This document shows, one piece after another, positions 1 through 15,400 of a DNA stretch of 64,000 bases. The notes beneath the pieces are model-generated. The model was not told the origin of the DNA, did no database searches, and was given only the letters and a program-made list of their open reading frames with translations. Position 1 is the stretch's first letter. Each line of letters begins with the position of its first letter. The stretch is taken from the NCBI GenBank assembly GCA_900618425.1, contig UZAN01040058.1:1-64000 (forward strand), given 5' to 3'. A program made the position numbers and the translations under genes. Origin of the DNA: Echinostoma caproni (taxonomy: Eukaryota > Platyhelminthes > Trematoda > Plagiorchiida > Echinostomatidae).

Positions 1-400
1 TCTGGATAGTTTTCACTCCCAAAGGAAATTCATAAAAAGCGGTGAATGCGGGATAGGGAGGGGGGGATGAAGAGAAGCTTTGCGAAGTGATCAGTTTCTC
101 AAACTTAACGCCGAGTTTTATGAAAGACGTGTATTTGAACTCGTTCAAACTCTGGCGCAGACTAAGGTCGGCATTTGAGCCCAAAATGACACTTCGTTCA
201 ACCATGAAACAATTGTAACTGTTCAAAAGCAACGAATCTTCAAGTAATTTTTAGAACTTCAGCAGAACCCCTATCCCGATTGGTGAACAATAAAGACGCC
301 ATCTGTCTGTCTCTCTTTCTCCAATTTGTTTCGCTGAACAGATAATTTTACATGTATGCGCATAATCGAGCTCACGATTTTCATTTACCACTGTTTTCAG
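1..400. other. Left edge of window, no exon seen
   Basis: No short exon with acceptor and donor is visible here. Exon 1 is of the alpha class, so a class A exon is expected further left, outside the window. Confidence 0.5.
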
Positions 401-415
401 ATCTGGAAAAGAATA
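401..415 (+). CDS. Micro-exon 1 (alpha, 15 nt)
   Basis: Exon atctggaaaagaata lies between acceptor ccactgttttcag and donor gtgagt. Phase 1 gives L-E-K-N. Its first two bases close a codon begun upstream of the window's first visible exon. Confidence 0.85.
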
Positions 416-3400
416 GTGAGTTTCTTCTACTGACTAAATAAAAAAGTATGGATGCAATGCGTTAGTTTTACGCTGAAAACATATGGTGAGAAAGCCGTAG
501 AGCATTTGACCCTTCATTAATCCATTTACCGGACTTTGCGCTCATGATGCAAATCAGATACCTGTCTAAAGGCATTCACTTCCACTTTATCCGATTTATG
601 TATTTAAAACATCTCAGTTCGATAAACAATAATTCCCATCAAACCGATAAGGAATCGGTTTTTTGCGCTAACAGCTCACGCAAAGTAGAGTGGTGGCTCA
701 CCGAGCACCCAAGAGACGTGTTTTTATATCACCAAGTAGACCGCGTAGTGACCCTCTTGATATCTTATTATCGATTGATTTGCTTTCAACAAAACATTCT
801 GACTTGATCATAGTGATAAGTGATCGAAATAGTATTACAATATAGACACCACCGGTAAGATTTCATCTTTGTATGAGTTCTGAAAAACACACTCGGTATC
901 ATTTAGGTTTACGGTCCTATAACACACTTCATGATGAAACGTATCATGTAATCTCAGGCAAGCACTCTTGACCAATGGTGGTGATAAGCATAGGTTAAAG
1001 TCATACATTATGCCCTGGAGAAAAGTTGAGTCAGTGCGGTAATGATTATTATTATTGTATGATGAATTCGTCGTGTAGATGAGACATGAGCTGAAAAGCT
1101 AGGAACCACTGGATAGCTATTTCAACCTGGTTAGGTCTCATCGGCAGTGCGTGATTCCATTGGCCTAACTGGGGATCAAACCCGGGATGTCACAAATAGA
1201 AAGTAAGAATACTACCAACTCTGTCATTGGGCAGCTAAGCAGACCGTTTCCCAATTTGAAGATTAAGAATATAGCACAAACCATGTTTACCAGCTTCCTG
1301 CTGATAACGGATCTCGCTGATCTCAGTACAAGGCTCCAAGGTTATGAACCAAGTGGAAAACTTTATATATTACTATTATCATAAAAATAATAATCAATAT
1401 TATTATCAATATTCATTAGGCATATGTGAGCGCAAAGTGTTGCACACTTTAACCACAAACTTAAAATATACGGCACACAACGAATTAAGGCAGACTGGGA
1501 CGAACTATGCAGTCTGAAATCAGAAAACCGTTTTTCATGTTTCGAATATACTTCGAAATGCACACAATCTGTAGACATTAGAAACAATGACGACTGTTCA
1601 CCATGAGCCTTGAGCACACATTTAAACAGATTTTACTGGCATGAATTAGAGGCGGATTTGGATTGATTTGATCCACAAACAAAGATCTACCATTCTTCCC
1701 TTTTGATTGTTCCTAATACATTTTTAAATTGATTTTGTATGCAATTATTTTAACCTGAAATATGACTTTAAAATCTCACTGATAACTGCTGCCAATTCAG
1801 AACATGATCAAGGTAAGTTAAAAAGAGGTAAAAAACTAAGGCTTGACGGGTTTCAGAAACCCCATAAGATAGTAAATGTAGATGATTTATATTTCTAAAG
1901 GTGATATTTTCAAAAATTAATTGGTATCATACACAAATTGCATCCATTTTCAAACTTTATTCCACTGTTCCGCTCCAGAAAATGCTTTCACGAGTAAGTG
2001 AATGAATGGAATCACACAGACCGTTAAGCTACTTCAAATGATAGAATCAGCACTTTACATAACATGATTCAAATATTATCTGATTAAGTTTCACAGGCCG
2101 GAAACGGCTTTAGGTCACCGAATGCCCAGAGTTTTGCTTTGGCTGGAATGATGGCTCTCGGAGAGTTTCATACTCCCCTTCGGTAGAAATTAGGTTCATT
2201 TAAAGCCAAACATGGAGCGGGCGCTTTTTGGTTGGTGAGGAACATGGAACAGCTTTTGCAGTGAAATAGACTGTCCTTGATTACGTCTGGTAGCCTCCTG
2301 AGTGCGTCCGGTAACCAACAGACTGGTGGTGTTTAATTTGTTTAATTTGTCTCCCCCATTATTGATAAACTGAGGCCTGAACTGCGCCGAAAATATGCTC
2401 CTTTTCATTGGACACACTACAAAATTTATCAGGGGCTGGCATCCACTTATGTTTGACCTCCGTCACAATAGCGCTTTCTATGAGGTCGGCGTTTTACAGT
2501 TTTCTCTGTACGGAAAAGGATCCCAAACTTTAGAACTTATCATTGCGCTCGTTTCGTTTATTTCCAACATCATCCCACTTGCCAAACTTCACATTTTCTT
2601 AATGCACTGGATATCCTTCCCCAATTGCGACACCTATGTTTAAACATGGCATTCCAAGTGCAATTTATTCATTACATTATGTGAACTTATGAAAACGCTA
2701 TTCTTTAGTAACGAGGTCGACAATAAAACGGTCCCCTAGCTTTTCAGGTAGTGACCCAGAACCGATGACTGGATCTGTCATATATCCTATGTATGCAAAT
2801 AAAAAAGTAAGCGTTGAATTAAGTAGTTCGTTTAGTTGCAGTGTGCACACAGCCGGTCCGCAGGTGAGTGATCAAGAGCCAACACACCAGCGTTTCACAA
2901 AACCGAACATATTATAAGGGAGCCCTTGCGTTACATGAATTCCGGGTGCAATCAAAAAGTTTAGGCAAGAAACCAATATCTTAGTGAGCGCGGAGAATTA
3001 ACTACTAAAATCTGATTGGCTGCAACAGATCAATTTTTTAATGGAATAAGTCCACATGATGTGTATGCGTTTGTGGTCGCAGGCAGCATCGATCAATCAG
3101 TCAGACCATATGTATGAATGGCCAACGCTTCAGTCGTTTTGTAGGCTACGGTTGGGCTTAAAGTCTTTAGGGAAAAGCATCCCTGGGTCCTTTATCAAGG
3201 TCAATAGAGTTTTAGGCACTTTGGCTTAGTGCCTCATGTTGTTCAGGACGTGGCACTTGATATTATTCAAATCTAAGCCTCATGTCTTTGTTCCCTAATG
3301 AACCCTGTCTTGATAGATTCTTAGTGGTCCAGTGATCCAGATTTCGTCTCTTTGACGTTGTGCGCAAGGATGGCAGCCAGGGTTATTGGTATGTAACAGC

Positions 3401-6400
3401 CGAATTTCCAAATCCATAGTACTTTACTAGAAATGTCATTTTCCTTGAATGGGGATTTGTCTACAGGGTAAAATGTTTATGGTATTGCGAAAGTCCCTAT
3501 CAGTCTGAGACAGGTCGAATCCCTAACCACTGATGAGCAGAAGTTGAAGAGTTACAGCATCAAATTCCAGCCTGTAATCTCAGAGGAATTTTTGCTCATC
3601 TACAACGTCACTTCTACTTCCTGATTTGCGATTGCATAAACTCGTACGAAATCGCGTATCTGAAGGTATTCGGTTGACTTCCAAATATTACAAGCGTACC
3701 GACTGCTCCATTTGAATTCTAAATAGTTTATGATTCCGTAAGGTGGGCCGTTGACCTTGTGCTCCAGTGACTATATTATTGAATTACACCGGTATGTTTG
3801 GAAAGGTCACTGTCAGTGGCGTGCTTTAAATCCTCGGGTTCTGGGTTTGGACAGTGTAATCTTCGGTAGTAGAGAGCTTTGCTGTCGCTCTGCTCAATAC
3901 TGCGGCTATATAGTAGCTTTTGCAGTTCGAGTAGTTGGAGTATCATTTCAAGCTATCCCAATATCATTTCAAGCTATGTGTGGTTTTCCCCCTTTATTGT
4001 TCATCATACAGTAGTGTATGCACCATGAAAAACTATGTTACAGCCATTATTGTGGCCTTCATCTGTTGAAAGCGACTGCCATTAACATATCATGTCTACT
4101 AATTTTATATAAATTTGGTGAATGCTCTGTCATAAGCATTCTGTCATAATGCCATAATTATTCAGAATATGTGGAAGGTAAGTTCACAGTTGAATATGAC
4201 CATTACGACAAATAACCAAAAAAGATTCCGAAACTGCATCAGTTGCTTTGCGACACATATGTAGAATTCAAGCTGGAGCAAGTTGCATGTCACTTAAACT
4301 TTGAAATACTACTAAGCTGGGAATTATTGTCCGCAGAACATCCATTGTGACTCTTCTAAGTCCCGTGTCATTGTTGCTTTATAATATTTGTTAGTTTCAT
4401 TTCGTCTGATTTAAGATTGTGTCCAATGTATCAGTATATGAAAGATAATCAGGTGTTTCGACCGACATAGTAATACAGTCTCTAGAAAATATATCATTTA
4501 CCCTAGATGAGATCGATATTCAACTTTTTACGTTTATGAGTGTTTTTTCATACTTCTCCAACCATATCGAATCGAATAATTTGAATCAGAAAACAAAATT
4601 TCATAAAAACCTATAAAACGTAATCAATAAAATAATCTATAACAATAAAACTTGATCTTATTTGGCGTTTATGGTAAAAGCTATTTGCTGCAAAGTCAAT
4701 AATTTCGACTTACAGGTAACACATAAGTTACGGGTAGACGCAGTTTCCAAGACAGTGTGCTGGAATTTCTTCTGAATCACTATCCTTGTTTTATTAAACG
4801 TTTTTTGCCATGAGAAGTCTCGTCACTTGGAATGATAATTGTCTAATTGACTAGACTGACTAATGTTTTGTAAAAATTGGCTCAATATCGATGCAGACGT
4901 GAAAGAGCGCAGTAAGTATTGTGAAATGTTTTGTTTTATTTTCCCTAGAGTCGGACACGAACGTTTGATAAAAATTGATTAGGAATAATGAATGAATAGA
5001 GATATTAAAGAAGCATTGGAATCCCTGTTAGAAAGACCGTCCAAACCAAAGCAAGACCAAAGTTCCCTCGGGCTAGTATGTTCTCTATTTTATGGTCGTA
5101 GTGTTTTTGACGGATTTTTCTTGACATGACATTTTCTTGCAAGATATTCGCTTTATTTAGCCTGTGATAAATTCCGATTAGGGGCCTAATTGAGTTATAC
5201 ACCCATCACAGCTCATCTTTGGTGCCTAGACACTGTTTCTTGTGACGTTCTGCACTTTCACTGACAGTGACATAAAGGACATATCTCATGCGCATTTGAA
5301 GTTTGGCCTTCAACGGAGAACCTATTTGAGAGATCCAAGTGCTTAGTACATCAGAATAAGAAATATCTGTCCTCGGATTCGCTATTCATGATCGCAAACA
5401 CAGATGAAATAGTTCAGATGAAGCGTTTCTTTGATGTTACGTTGATGTTTTGACCCGAACTGGTATATGTAACTACTGCCGGCAAACTTATTTTGTTTCC
5501 TATCATTTACAACCGGTTACATTTCTGCATCACCTTATGTAATATGTTAGAACAAACAAGCTGTGAGTTTTTCGCTCTCTAGACATTTGCATTTTTTTGC
5601 TTTATTCTACTGGTGAAATTACTTGAGATAATTTCGTCCTATAAGAATACTCAATTGGGATATCCCCGTGTAAACGTTTTAGTATACTTAGGTAGCGTTT
5701 GCGTAACCAGATGCTGTCAGGCAAAATCAGTGGTAGAACTCATTGTTTTCCGACCGTTCCAGACCCTTTTTGCTTTAAACACGACTAACAAATACACCAA
5801 AACTGGTCCAATCTACAAATTATACAATATGCCAAGTGTTTGTCATCTAGCCAACAAGCTCTAGGGTTTTGAATTTCTAAAATTGTCTCATTCTGTCAGG
5901 TTGCAGTATAGTTTCCATGTTATATTCACGCCAAGAAGGGCCTATTTTCTTCTATTGCAGTTACTGCCTTTCAAAGTGAGTTCATTTTTCTGTTTTACTG
6001 GTCTCTGGCTAACAAAACTTGTAGTCTGTTGCGTATGCTCGGAGGAGGGGTTTTTACCGTTTGCTAACTACTATGAAAAACTATTAAATAAGGCAGTGAC
6101 TAACTGCTTCCATTGTCCTAAATGGGAACTGTATACCTGCAAAACAAAATAAACCACTGATCAGATATTGTTTCGATTGTTAAAGAGCCTAGAATAGTTT
6201 TCTTTAAATGACCTCTTTTTTGATTCAGATATGGTTTAAAAGTCAAACGTTAGAGAGAGAGGATCAGTAAAACTGAAGGCGGCCAGAATTTGGTTGAGGT
6301 ATTTTTCATGAGCAAATCTCCGTAATCTTAGAAAACAGTGTCACGGAAACTGATAAAAGAGAACAAAACAGAAAGAGCCTTGATTCATGGAACAATGTTA

Positions 6401-9400
6401 TTTTGTCTTAATGATTGGTTGACCATTGATATCCCGGTCAAAAAAAGTTACCGACGCGTAACACAGTGAGTAAATATGGAAGACAACGGTGTGTGTTGGT
6501 AAGGGTGGCCATGATTCAGGGCTTGCATGCAGCAAAAAATGAAGTAAAATCATGCAGTCGGGTGAGACTGAATCATTCAATGTACAACAAAAGATGTTTT
6601 TGCAGCCAACACACTATAAGAACCACTTGTACTTGAAAGATGACTTTGTCTGTAAACATGTATTTTAACGTTTTAAGCACCACCCCATACCAAGTTGCTC
6701 ATAAGTCAGAACTGGGGACAATGAACCTATTATCGACATATGGGCAGAGTGGCAGAGAAGGAGTCTGGACAAGGTGTACACAAACAACGAATCAGGGTTT
6801 TTTGTTTCTTATCTATTGTGCAAAACAAGGATAAGAAATGGGGCAGAATAGCTCTCATAAGGGTTTAAACAAGGTGAAACTTTACCAGTGAAGGAACAAA
6901 GGGAGGGAATGAAATGTTACTTGTTTCACACGGTACCGATGGGGCTAACTTTGAATATAGAATAAAACAAACATTACCAAATGTTTTTGAATTGATTGAA
7001 CCGATTACGAATAAGATGAAGGAAAATATAAGATTGTTGATAAAGTTTGTGACGAGTGAAAACATTCGAGTTAACTAACTTCCCAATATAGAATTACGGC
7101 TAGGACAGAGAACAACCGGTTCGAAAAGGTTCGAATTCGGTGACATGTTCGGAGCTTTGTATTCCTCTATCTGATCACGTGTTCAATAAAATGATGATTA
7201 TGATTTTGGGCTGTTTTGCTCAACTCATACGTATTGCACGCCCTTAAAACCTTGTTTCAGATTACGTGGCCGGTATGTATTTTTAGTGATTACCTCCGTG
7301 CATTCACATTTATGCACGAAAGATGTTTGTATGTACGGTGACGTTGATTTTACTGGAAATGGACAAGTGATAGGATGCAGTTCGGATAACCCTATTCAGT
7401 AACTGACCACTTGTGAGTATTTAGTCCAGGCAAGGTTACGCATTGATGCGGATATACTGGTACTCTGAACGGATAAAGTTTCTTAACTGCAGACACATTT
7501 TTTCGCCCTATTGAATTTGTCATGAACAGGATAAGATGATGTTACTCAAGGCAGATCATCAGAGGACCCATTCACATTCATTGCGTTTTTCAGACGTCTG
7601 GAACGAGTTAATCTTAACTAACAATTGGACAACCACAATTTCCTAATTCACGGGAGCTACCAAATAGAGTGATTTGAACCTTTCCTCGATTAATTGTTTG
7701 AATTCCCCAACACCAGATGTTTTAAATAACTCTTCCACGTTATAACTGATGAAATGAAGCAATCGATGACCTCGGTGAATAATGGCTAACTTAATTCGAA
7801 ATCTCGACACCACCACCAACCATGTAAAAACGTTTCACGGGACAGCTATCGACAACTTACCATCGATCATATTTAAAATACAATTAGTAGAAGACATTCC
7901 GAACAATTCAGCAGGATACATAACTAAGAGCGGACAAAATCATTATTTCACGCTGTGTTGTAAGTTTCACAAAGTGGTAATACAGTCCGACGTTTGCCAA
8001 ATAGAAAAAAGGAAAAAGTGTTAAATCCTAAACTGCAACAACATGGTTTGCTTTTCATCCGAATATGCTATCCATCATAGCAAGAAGGCAACACAATGTA
8101 CATGATCAACGGCTCGATCTTACGGTGTAAATTCCACGGGTGCATCGTATTTGAAGAACCTGTTCAGCACAACTCAAAACCATCAGTCGAACATTTTACG
8201 CGATTTTTGGTAGTCATAACTGGTTCTTTGGTTTCTTTGTCGCCGATAAAATTGATTGTTCTTTTGCTGGGGCATTTCACCCTTAAGTTTTATCCGGAGA
8301 TTTGCGTGATTCTATCCGTTTTACCTGTTTAATACATTACTCGAGTATAACCAAGCCTAGGGAACTTCTCTGCCGTTTCTTGACCATAAGCGGTCAATGA
8401 TGTACACTTCTCCCATGTCAAATCTATGTTTTTTGTCATCTTTAGAGAACAAAATAGGCGTGAATGTGCTGTATAATTTGAGAAATTTATTGATTTTATT
8501 GATGGTATGTATAAGAATCTGTCAGCTCATTTGATACAGTGTCCTGGAAGATCCTGGCAGTTTACTTTGTGGACAATGTTACTCCACAATTTGCATATGG
8601 TCTTTTCCTTTCAACGAAGTTACCTTTAGTTTATTCCACGCTAATTCATCGGCAAACGGTTTATGTATAGCTATTATTCTACGGCTTTAATTTCTTGAAA
8701 TTTTATTAAACTCATATTTCTGATTCTCCTCCCGGACTCATTAACAATGCCAACTACTTTCTTATCTCTCGGTGTGATTTGAATTGCCAGCTCCCGGGGC
8801 TGGGAGTCGAAATCTCTACTTATTTGCTGCACAGTCAATGACTAACACGTGTGCGTCGTTTGTTCTTGTTTTTGTCCGTGGAAATTTCTGACCTTAAGGT
8901 GCATCGTTTTGCATACCATTGACATGTGAATGTACTCCCTGCTCTTGGAGCGCAACAGAGTTGAAAAAGGTGCGCCACAAGATTTCTATCCGTTTGTTTC
9001 CTTTGCGTCCCGACACGATACAAGCAGTTATACGAACGACGGGTACGGAAAATTGTTAGGAAACGCTGGAAAACAGGTCATTAGTGAGCTGGGGTTTACG
9101 AAAGATCTGCAAATATGAAGGAAACTAAGTGACGTGAACCCAGAAGGTTCACTGAGATACTGGTACTCATCATGAAATAGAACTGGTGTGACTCCCAAAA
9201 GTTACAGCATCAGGGGTACACAGACTGTATGCACAGATGATGATATTTTAACCGGGCGGAAACAGGTGCCCAGTGTCGTTTGTTTGTCATGACATAAGAT
9301 TCTCCGAATTCAATTTGTTCTTTAGGCTTTGAAAGATTGGCAGTGTATAGAGGATTATGTCAATTATGATATCGTGATTTCCGAGACGTCGAGGAAAAAA

Positions 9401-12400
9401 TATACATTTCAGTTTAAAGTTTAACCGAAACTCGTTCGTGGCTCCAAAGTTTTCAGTACCGCCTAGGTTGGTCAAGATGTCCGGAAATGCTATGGAATTA
9501 ACTTTCTTAGTCTTCATTGCGAATTGAATATCGTTGAACTTGATAGTGATTTAGTGTGTGACCTTTCTAGTTCAAATTTATCCAAGAAGGAAAATGTGCC
9601 GTAACGTCCTAGCGTATTTCTCAGTGGAAATACCATCGACAGTTTCTGCATTACAGATTTTTTTACGTGTCCGAATATTGAATACCCTAATGGCGTGGCT
9701 TTTAGTTGCTTTTGGATTTCACTTTCAAATATACTTATACGACTTAGCAGGTAGCTGCTTGGTTCTATGAATCAGGTTTTTGTACGCTTGCTTATCAGGT
9801 ACCGAAAAGTGGATATTTCCAGGTTTAAATCAATCTCGATGAACAATGTGGTAGCGCCAAGGAAATTGTGATATCACCTTTGTGCATGCAGATAATGTTG
9901 AGCTTACTGAAGGTCCTGTCCGTGTTTGACTAGGTTACGTGCAAATTCAAGATTGAGCGATTTTCGTCATTTCAAAAATTCTTTCGCTAGCATGTATGCA
10001 ACAGTCTCATCATAACCCGACAACAGTTATCAAAACGGACTCTATGTTCCGCAGATTATGCGGGCCTAATCGACTGAATTTCAGAAAATGAGTCTAGTAC
10101 AACACTATTCACAAGCCTGTCCAACAGAAGCTGAATTGATACATTTAAAAGGCGAAAATTTTATTATTACAAATCATTTTCACAAGTAAAGGTATATCAT
10201 TTATTCATAGTGTTAAGTCATATTTTTTCTGACTTTCTGCAACTACAGAAATTGAAACTAAAAGTGAGTGACTAGTCAGGAACAATGACAATTTGCATAA
10301 CAACTAGTCCACAATTCATTTGAGAGCACCATGATAACTTGTAGCATGTAAAATTTTGTGTCTATCATCGAGTCGAAAATAAGTCAGATTGCTCCTCTAC
10401 ATGCTCCACAAATTGAATCTCGGAATGTGAAGTAACTCGGGGGCTTAACAAAACTCATAAAAACAAAACAGCTAGCGGATAGTGGGGCAACACTAACACT
10501 GGTACAAACTAAAATATTGAAAGAAGTTCCAAGAACACCGTGAGAAAACCGATTTCAGATCCTTAAGTGATCAGAGTATGTGAAAAAATTATGTTGTATC
10601 TTTGATGAAAAATACTTCTTTTATGCTTTATTGGTACAGATATTTAACTTAGACTTGGATCTACTCCTCTGAACAGCGTTTGTTTCTCCATTTGAGTCTG
10701 GTGATCATACCCGAAACCTAATTTCAAGATTAGAGTTTCTTTCAAGAGAATAAAGCCATCTCAGTTAGATATAGTTTTACCTTGAGCGTTCGAATTATAG
10801 CCCTTCTGTTTTGTTCAGCAATCATGTGATTAAGGATCAAAGCCGTCGGTCTGCAACTGCTGTTCAGCTTATAGCGCGTACTCAAGCGCAAATCGTATGG
10901 GGTTTTAAATCCCATGAAATGAAGTTTATTCTTATGACGGAATGTGCTGCATTGAGTTTTCATCAAAAATCCAGAAAACAATGAATCATTAGCATCCATT
11001 CATTTTCTGTATGCTTTATAACATATCGCAAAACATCGTTCTGCTTATAGAAACGGAACAACGTAAGTTTTATTCTTGCGAGCCCTGTGCATTGCGTAAA
11101 TCATATTGCATCTGTTTTAACGCATCCGCCACTGTTATGATAAACTAGTACACGACTGCCTTCGTTTAGTATGCTAAATAAAGTCCGGTATCACTGTATT
11201 AGAAAACGTTTGGCAAAAATGAAGTTTTTTCAGTGAGCAAAACATCCTGTTTTATTCTCTCCAGGAACAATTCTCGAAAGTACGTTACAATTCTGTGACA
11301 CGTGATTCTATATAGACAGTTTACTTTCCGCTCAAGGCAAAAACCCGAGGGTTACCGAAGTTTATATATAATATATAGTTTTATCCAGATTTATCTGAAG
11401 TTCCGGTCATATCAATTAGATCCTTAACATTCCTGTCACAATTAACAAACTCTCATAGATTTATGGTAGTAAAATAATTACCACTGTATATGTAAGCACA
11501 CCAATGCGGTAAAAATCATTGCATTTTGTATTTTCCTGCTAATGAAAATTTCAAATATTTATTGCGAAACCGCTGCAGAATATATTGTTGGTAAGTAAAT
11601 TTGACCAACTCTGATCGCATCGGGTAAATTTACATTATTACTGGGCAACAGGTGATCCGTTGGAAACGTTCAATTTTAGCTGAGACAATCCGTTGAACAG
11701 TCGCCTTCAGACTGAAAGCACTCATGATTTTACTACTCACTTGTGTTCGAATGCCATCTGGCAGAATTAGTTCGGATTTACGTTCCCTCCCTCGCAAATG
11801 GCCGATGGACATACTCTCTTGTGGAATTAAAACCGATATTCTCAACAGTATTGAGCCTTCTTATTCGTATATGCACCTCTAGCCTTAGCACATTCAAATT
11901 TAATGAGTGAGACACCGCAATCATTCCAACCAAGGTGGTGTTAAGCAAATGGAATGTTTGCCCCTTCCGGAAAGTTAAGAATGATCCAGGGTCAGCGAAA
12001 GTACCCTCATCGATAGAATTTCAATTTGCCACGTCACAGTATTGTCTTTAGACTCTTATGGCGTCGAATGGAGAGAGCTTAAAATATATCAACTCCTCGC
12101 AAGCTGCCACTGCTCGTCCGGCGTTGCTTTTCCAGCGGCTTAGAGCCCACCTTGTTCGAGAATCATCATCAGTAATTCGGTGGCCCCTCCCCTTTTGGGC
12201 GTTAGTATACAACGCTTGTATTGGCATAAATCAGATGCTGGTTTGACCCATTCTATGCTGTTGTCATTTACTCTAAATTGGAAAACGCATAACAGCTCAT
12301 TGCAAACTGCAAACGAAGTAGTGATGTCCAGTATATTGCACAAACTCAAAATCGGAGTGTTTCTGCGGTGCGGTTTTCACTATGCTAGCAATAAACCTTT

Positions 12401-15400
12401 TTTCTGAGAGATTGATGTTGTCCAAACATATAATTTTCCGTGGACTGTGTTTTAAAAGCTGGTTCTTATTGTTCGTTTGATTTCACTTGTTCGTGTGAGA
12501 AATACAAGTTACAATTTCATTCTATATTGAAATAGAAGAAATACAACAACTGAATAGTTGTCTCTGTTCCACAAACCGGATATGACTGACCTTGGTCTCA
12601 GATTATTTTGCATCACATTTACATTGTGTTTCTCACGTGATTTGAGAGTTGGAGTAGGCGGAGGCTGTGAACATTAATGATTGATTTCAGATAAGCAAAT
12701 TGCCTCATATGAAGTACTTTCTTCTTACACTATTGCAATCTATTCGTCCTATTTTCAGATATGAATAACGAAAGTAAGCCTGTTCAATTAAACTTTACTA
12801 TTTGATAGTTCTATCATATTACCAAGTATCAGTTTATTTGTAAACTTATATGTTCAAAGCAAAAGTATGAACATATAAGTCATTTGATAGCATAATGGAA
12901 ATAGTGCTTCCGGAGTACAAGACACACAAGACAAGAGGCAATCACTTCAAAAATTCTCCTGCGGTTAGTTCCTGACAGGATAAGTCACCTTCATCACCGT
13001 CTTGTAGGATAGCGCTTCGTAAGTCGGAGCTCAGAGGGCTCTGGTTTTGCTTCTCGAGCTGAGCAACGAAGAGAGATTACAGTTTCTCCACGTCATGATT
13101 AATAGCGCTGAATCCCGTCTCCCTATGTCCTCCAAGTCACCAATGCAATACGGTAATAGAACAGGCCAGATATACTTTTTCTACTCCTCTTTGTTTGGGT
13201 TTTGAAGAAGGCCTGTAAACAAATGCGATGAAAATGTTTGAGATGACCGACAAAGAGTACTGGATAGGTGTTTTGTTCTGTTTGGGACTCGTCAGCAGTG
13301 TGTACTTTGTGTCCCTGTCAGGACACGAACTGTCAACATTCGGGTCGGGAATTCAAAGCCTTACTCTTGAACTATACAGTCGACGGTTATCATTTTGTGC
13401 CAATGGTTCAATCTATTTCGAAATACGAAGCTTGGATTAGCCCAATCAATTGTTCAGAGACACCAGGCACTCTTGATGGGCTTGAGTGTGGGTTTCACAT
13501 CTTGGGAGTTCGGTAATTCCCCACTATTAGAATGCATTGAAATGCACTGGAAATGCTTGTGACAATCGAAAACGATCACTGGATACTAGACTCCGTTCTC
13601 AATTGATTGACCTATTCGCACAAGGTGATGGCTGTCAACCATGTAGCTCAGGGTTAAGGGTTAGAAGCCCCGACCCGAAGGTTCACGGTCTGAGTTCTAA
13701 CAGGGACACGAGACGTACGCTGTTGAAAAGTCCCAAACGGGGCGAAAAAGTTGTCCAATTAGTCATCTCAAACGTTTCCGGCGCATTTCAATGCAATAAA
13801 ATAGTGGAAAATTACCGGTCTCTCAAGGAATGAAACCCACAACCAAGACCACCAAGAGTGCTTGGTGCCTCTGAACAGTTGAATAGGCTAGTCCAAGCTG
13901 GATACTCTAAAAAGGCCTGTAAATCATTCAAGTCATTGAGGTTTAAAAAAAGGGTTGGCGGTTTGATATCGCTAAAGTGTGTTGGCATTTAACATTCCAC
14001 TTGAGGTCATGTCACTCCAAACGACTTAAAGGGTCTCTTGAAAACGTTAACAGTTAAAGGCCTTTTGTCTTTCTACTTCCTAAGTGTGCCGCGATTGTTT
14101 GATAATTTGAAGTGTGTATTGATCAACTGATGCCTTAGTAGCTCGCAATTTAGTTAGGAGACCGAAATTATTGCTTGCTCAGAGCGTTTTTAAAAGTTTA
14201 GGATGAACGTTTCTGATATTTTTGAGGTGCAATGTACCGTTGCCTTTGACCTGCTTATTTGAAGGGATGGAGAGTCCCTTATATTCAAATTATTAAACAT
14301 TTTAATCAGCTTGAAGTCGATAAATGTTCTAGGCTTGAAATATGGCGCACTAGACGAAACGATTTTGGTCTTCGATGCATTGATTTCTAGTCCCGTGATG
14401 TTTGCCAGGAACACCATATGATGCACAATTGGTTGTAGTGCAGCTAAGTTGTCGCGTAAAATGGTGATGTGGCATGGAACTTTTAAATCAGCCTGGTCAA
14501 CGTATGAGCTTAGTTTGATACCATAATAGTCATTGAGCCCTTGAGTCAAAAAACAAATAGTGGATACTGCAAATTATTAGTTCTTGCAATGAACGGTGGT
14601 CGCGGCAAACATAGGAGATGAAAAACCGGTAGACTCGTCTATACATCTTCTTTCAAGCTTATTCGGGTAGTATAATACAATGAAATCGTCAANNNNNNNN
14701 NNNNNNNNNNNNNNNNNNNNNNNNNNNNNNNNNNNNNNNNNNNNNNNNNNNNNNNNNNNNNNNNNNNNNNNNNNNNNNNNNNNNNNNNNNNNNNNNNNNN
14801 NNNNNNNNNNNNNNNNNNNNNNNNNNNNNNNNNNNNNNNNNNNNNNNNNNNNNNNNNNNNNNNNNNNNNNNNNNNNNNNNNNNNNNNNNNNNNNNNNNNN
14901 NNNNNNNNNNNNNNNNNNNNNNNNNNNNNNNNNNNNNNNNNNNNNNNNNNNNNNNNNNNNNNNNNNNNNNNNNNNNNNNNNNNNNNNNNNNNNNNNNNNN
15001 NNNNNNNNNNNNNNNNNNNNNNNNNNNNNNNNNNNNNNNNNNNNNNNNNNNNNNNNNNNNNNNNNNNNNNNNNNNNNNNNNNNNNNNNNNNNNNNNNNNN
15101 NNNNNNNNNNNNNNNNNNNNNNNNNNNNNNNNNNNNNNNNNNNNNNNNNNNNNNNNNNNNNNNNNNNNNNNNNNNNNNNNNNNNNNNNNNNNNNNNNNNN
15201 NNNNNNNNNNNNNNNNNNNNNNNNNNNNNNNNNNNNNNNNNNNNNNNNNNNNNNNNNNNNNNNNNNNNNNNNNNNNNNNNNNNNNNNNNNNNNNNNNNNN
15301 NNNNNNNNNNNNNNNNNNNNNNNNNNNNNNNNNNNNNNNNNNNNNNNNNNNNNNNNNNNNNNNNNNNNNNNNNNNNNNNNNNNNNNNNNNNNNNNNNNNN

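Noticed and set aside
2760..2806. Segment ending at donor gtaagc at 2807
   Set aside because: 47 bases, not symmetrical, and the upstream AG has no pyrimidine tract.
7782..8024. 80-codon open frame at intron 8
   Set aside because: No recognisable motif. Only its 7912-7959 part has exon-like borders, and that is off-cycle.
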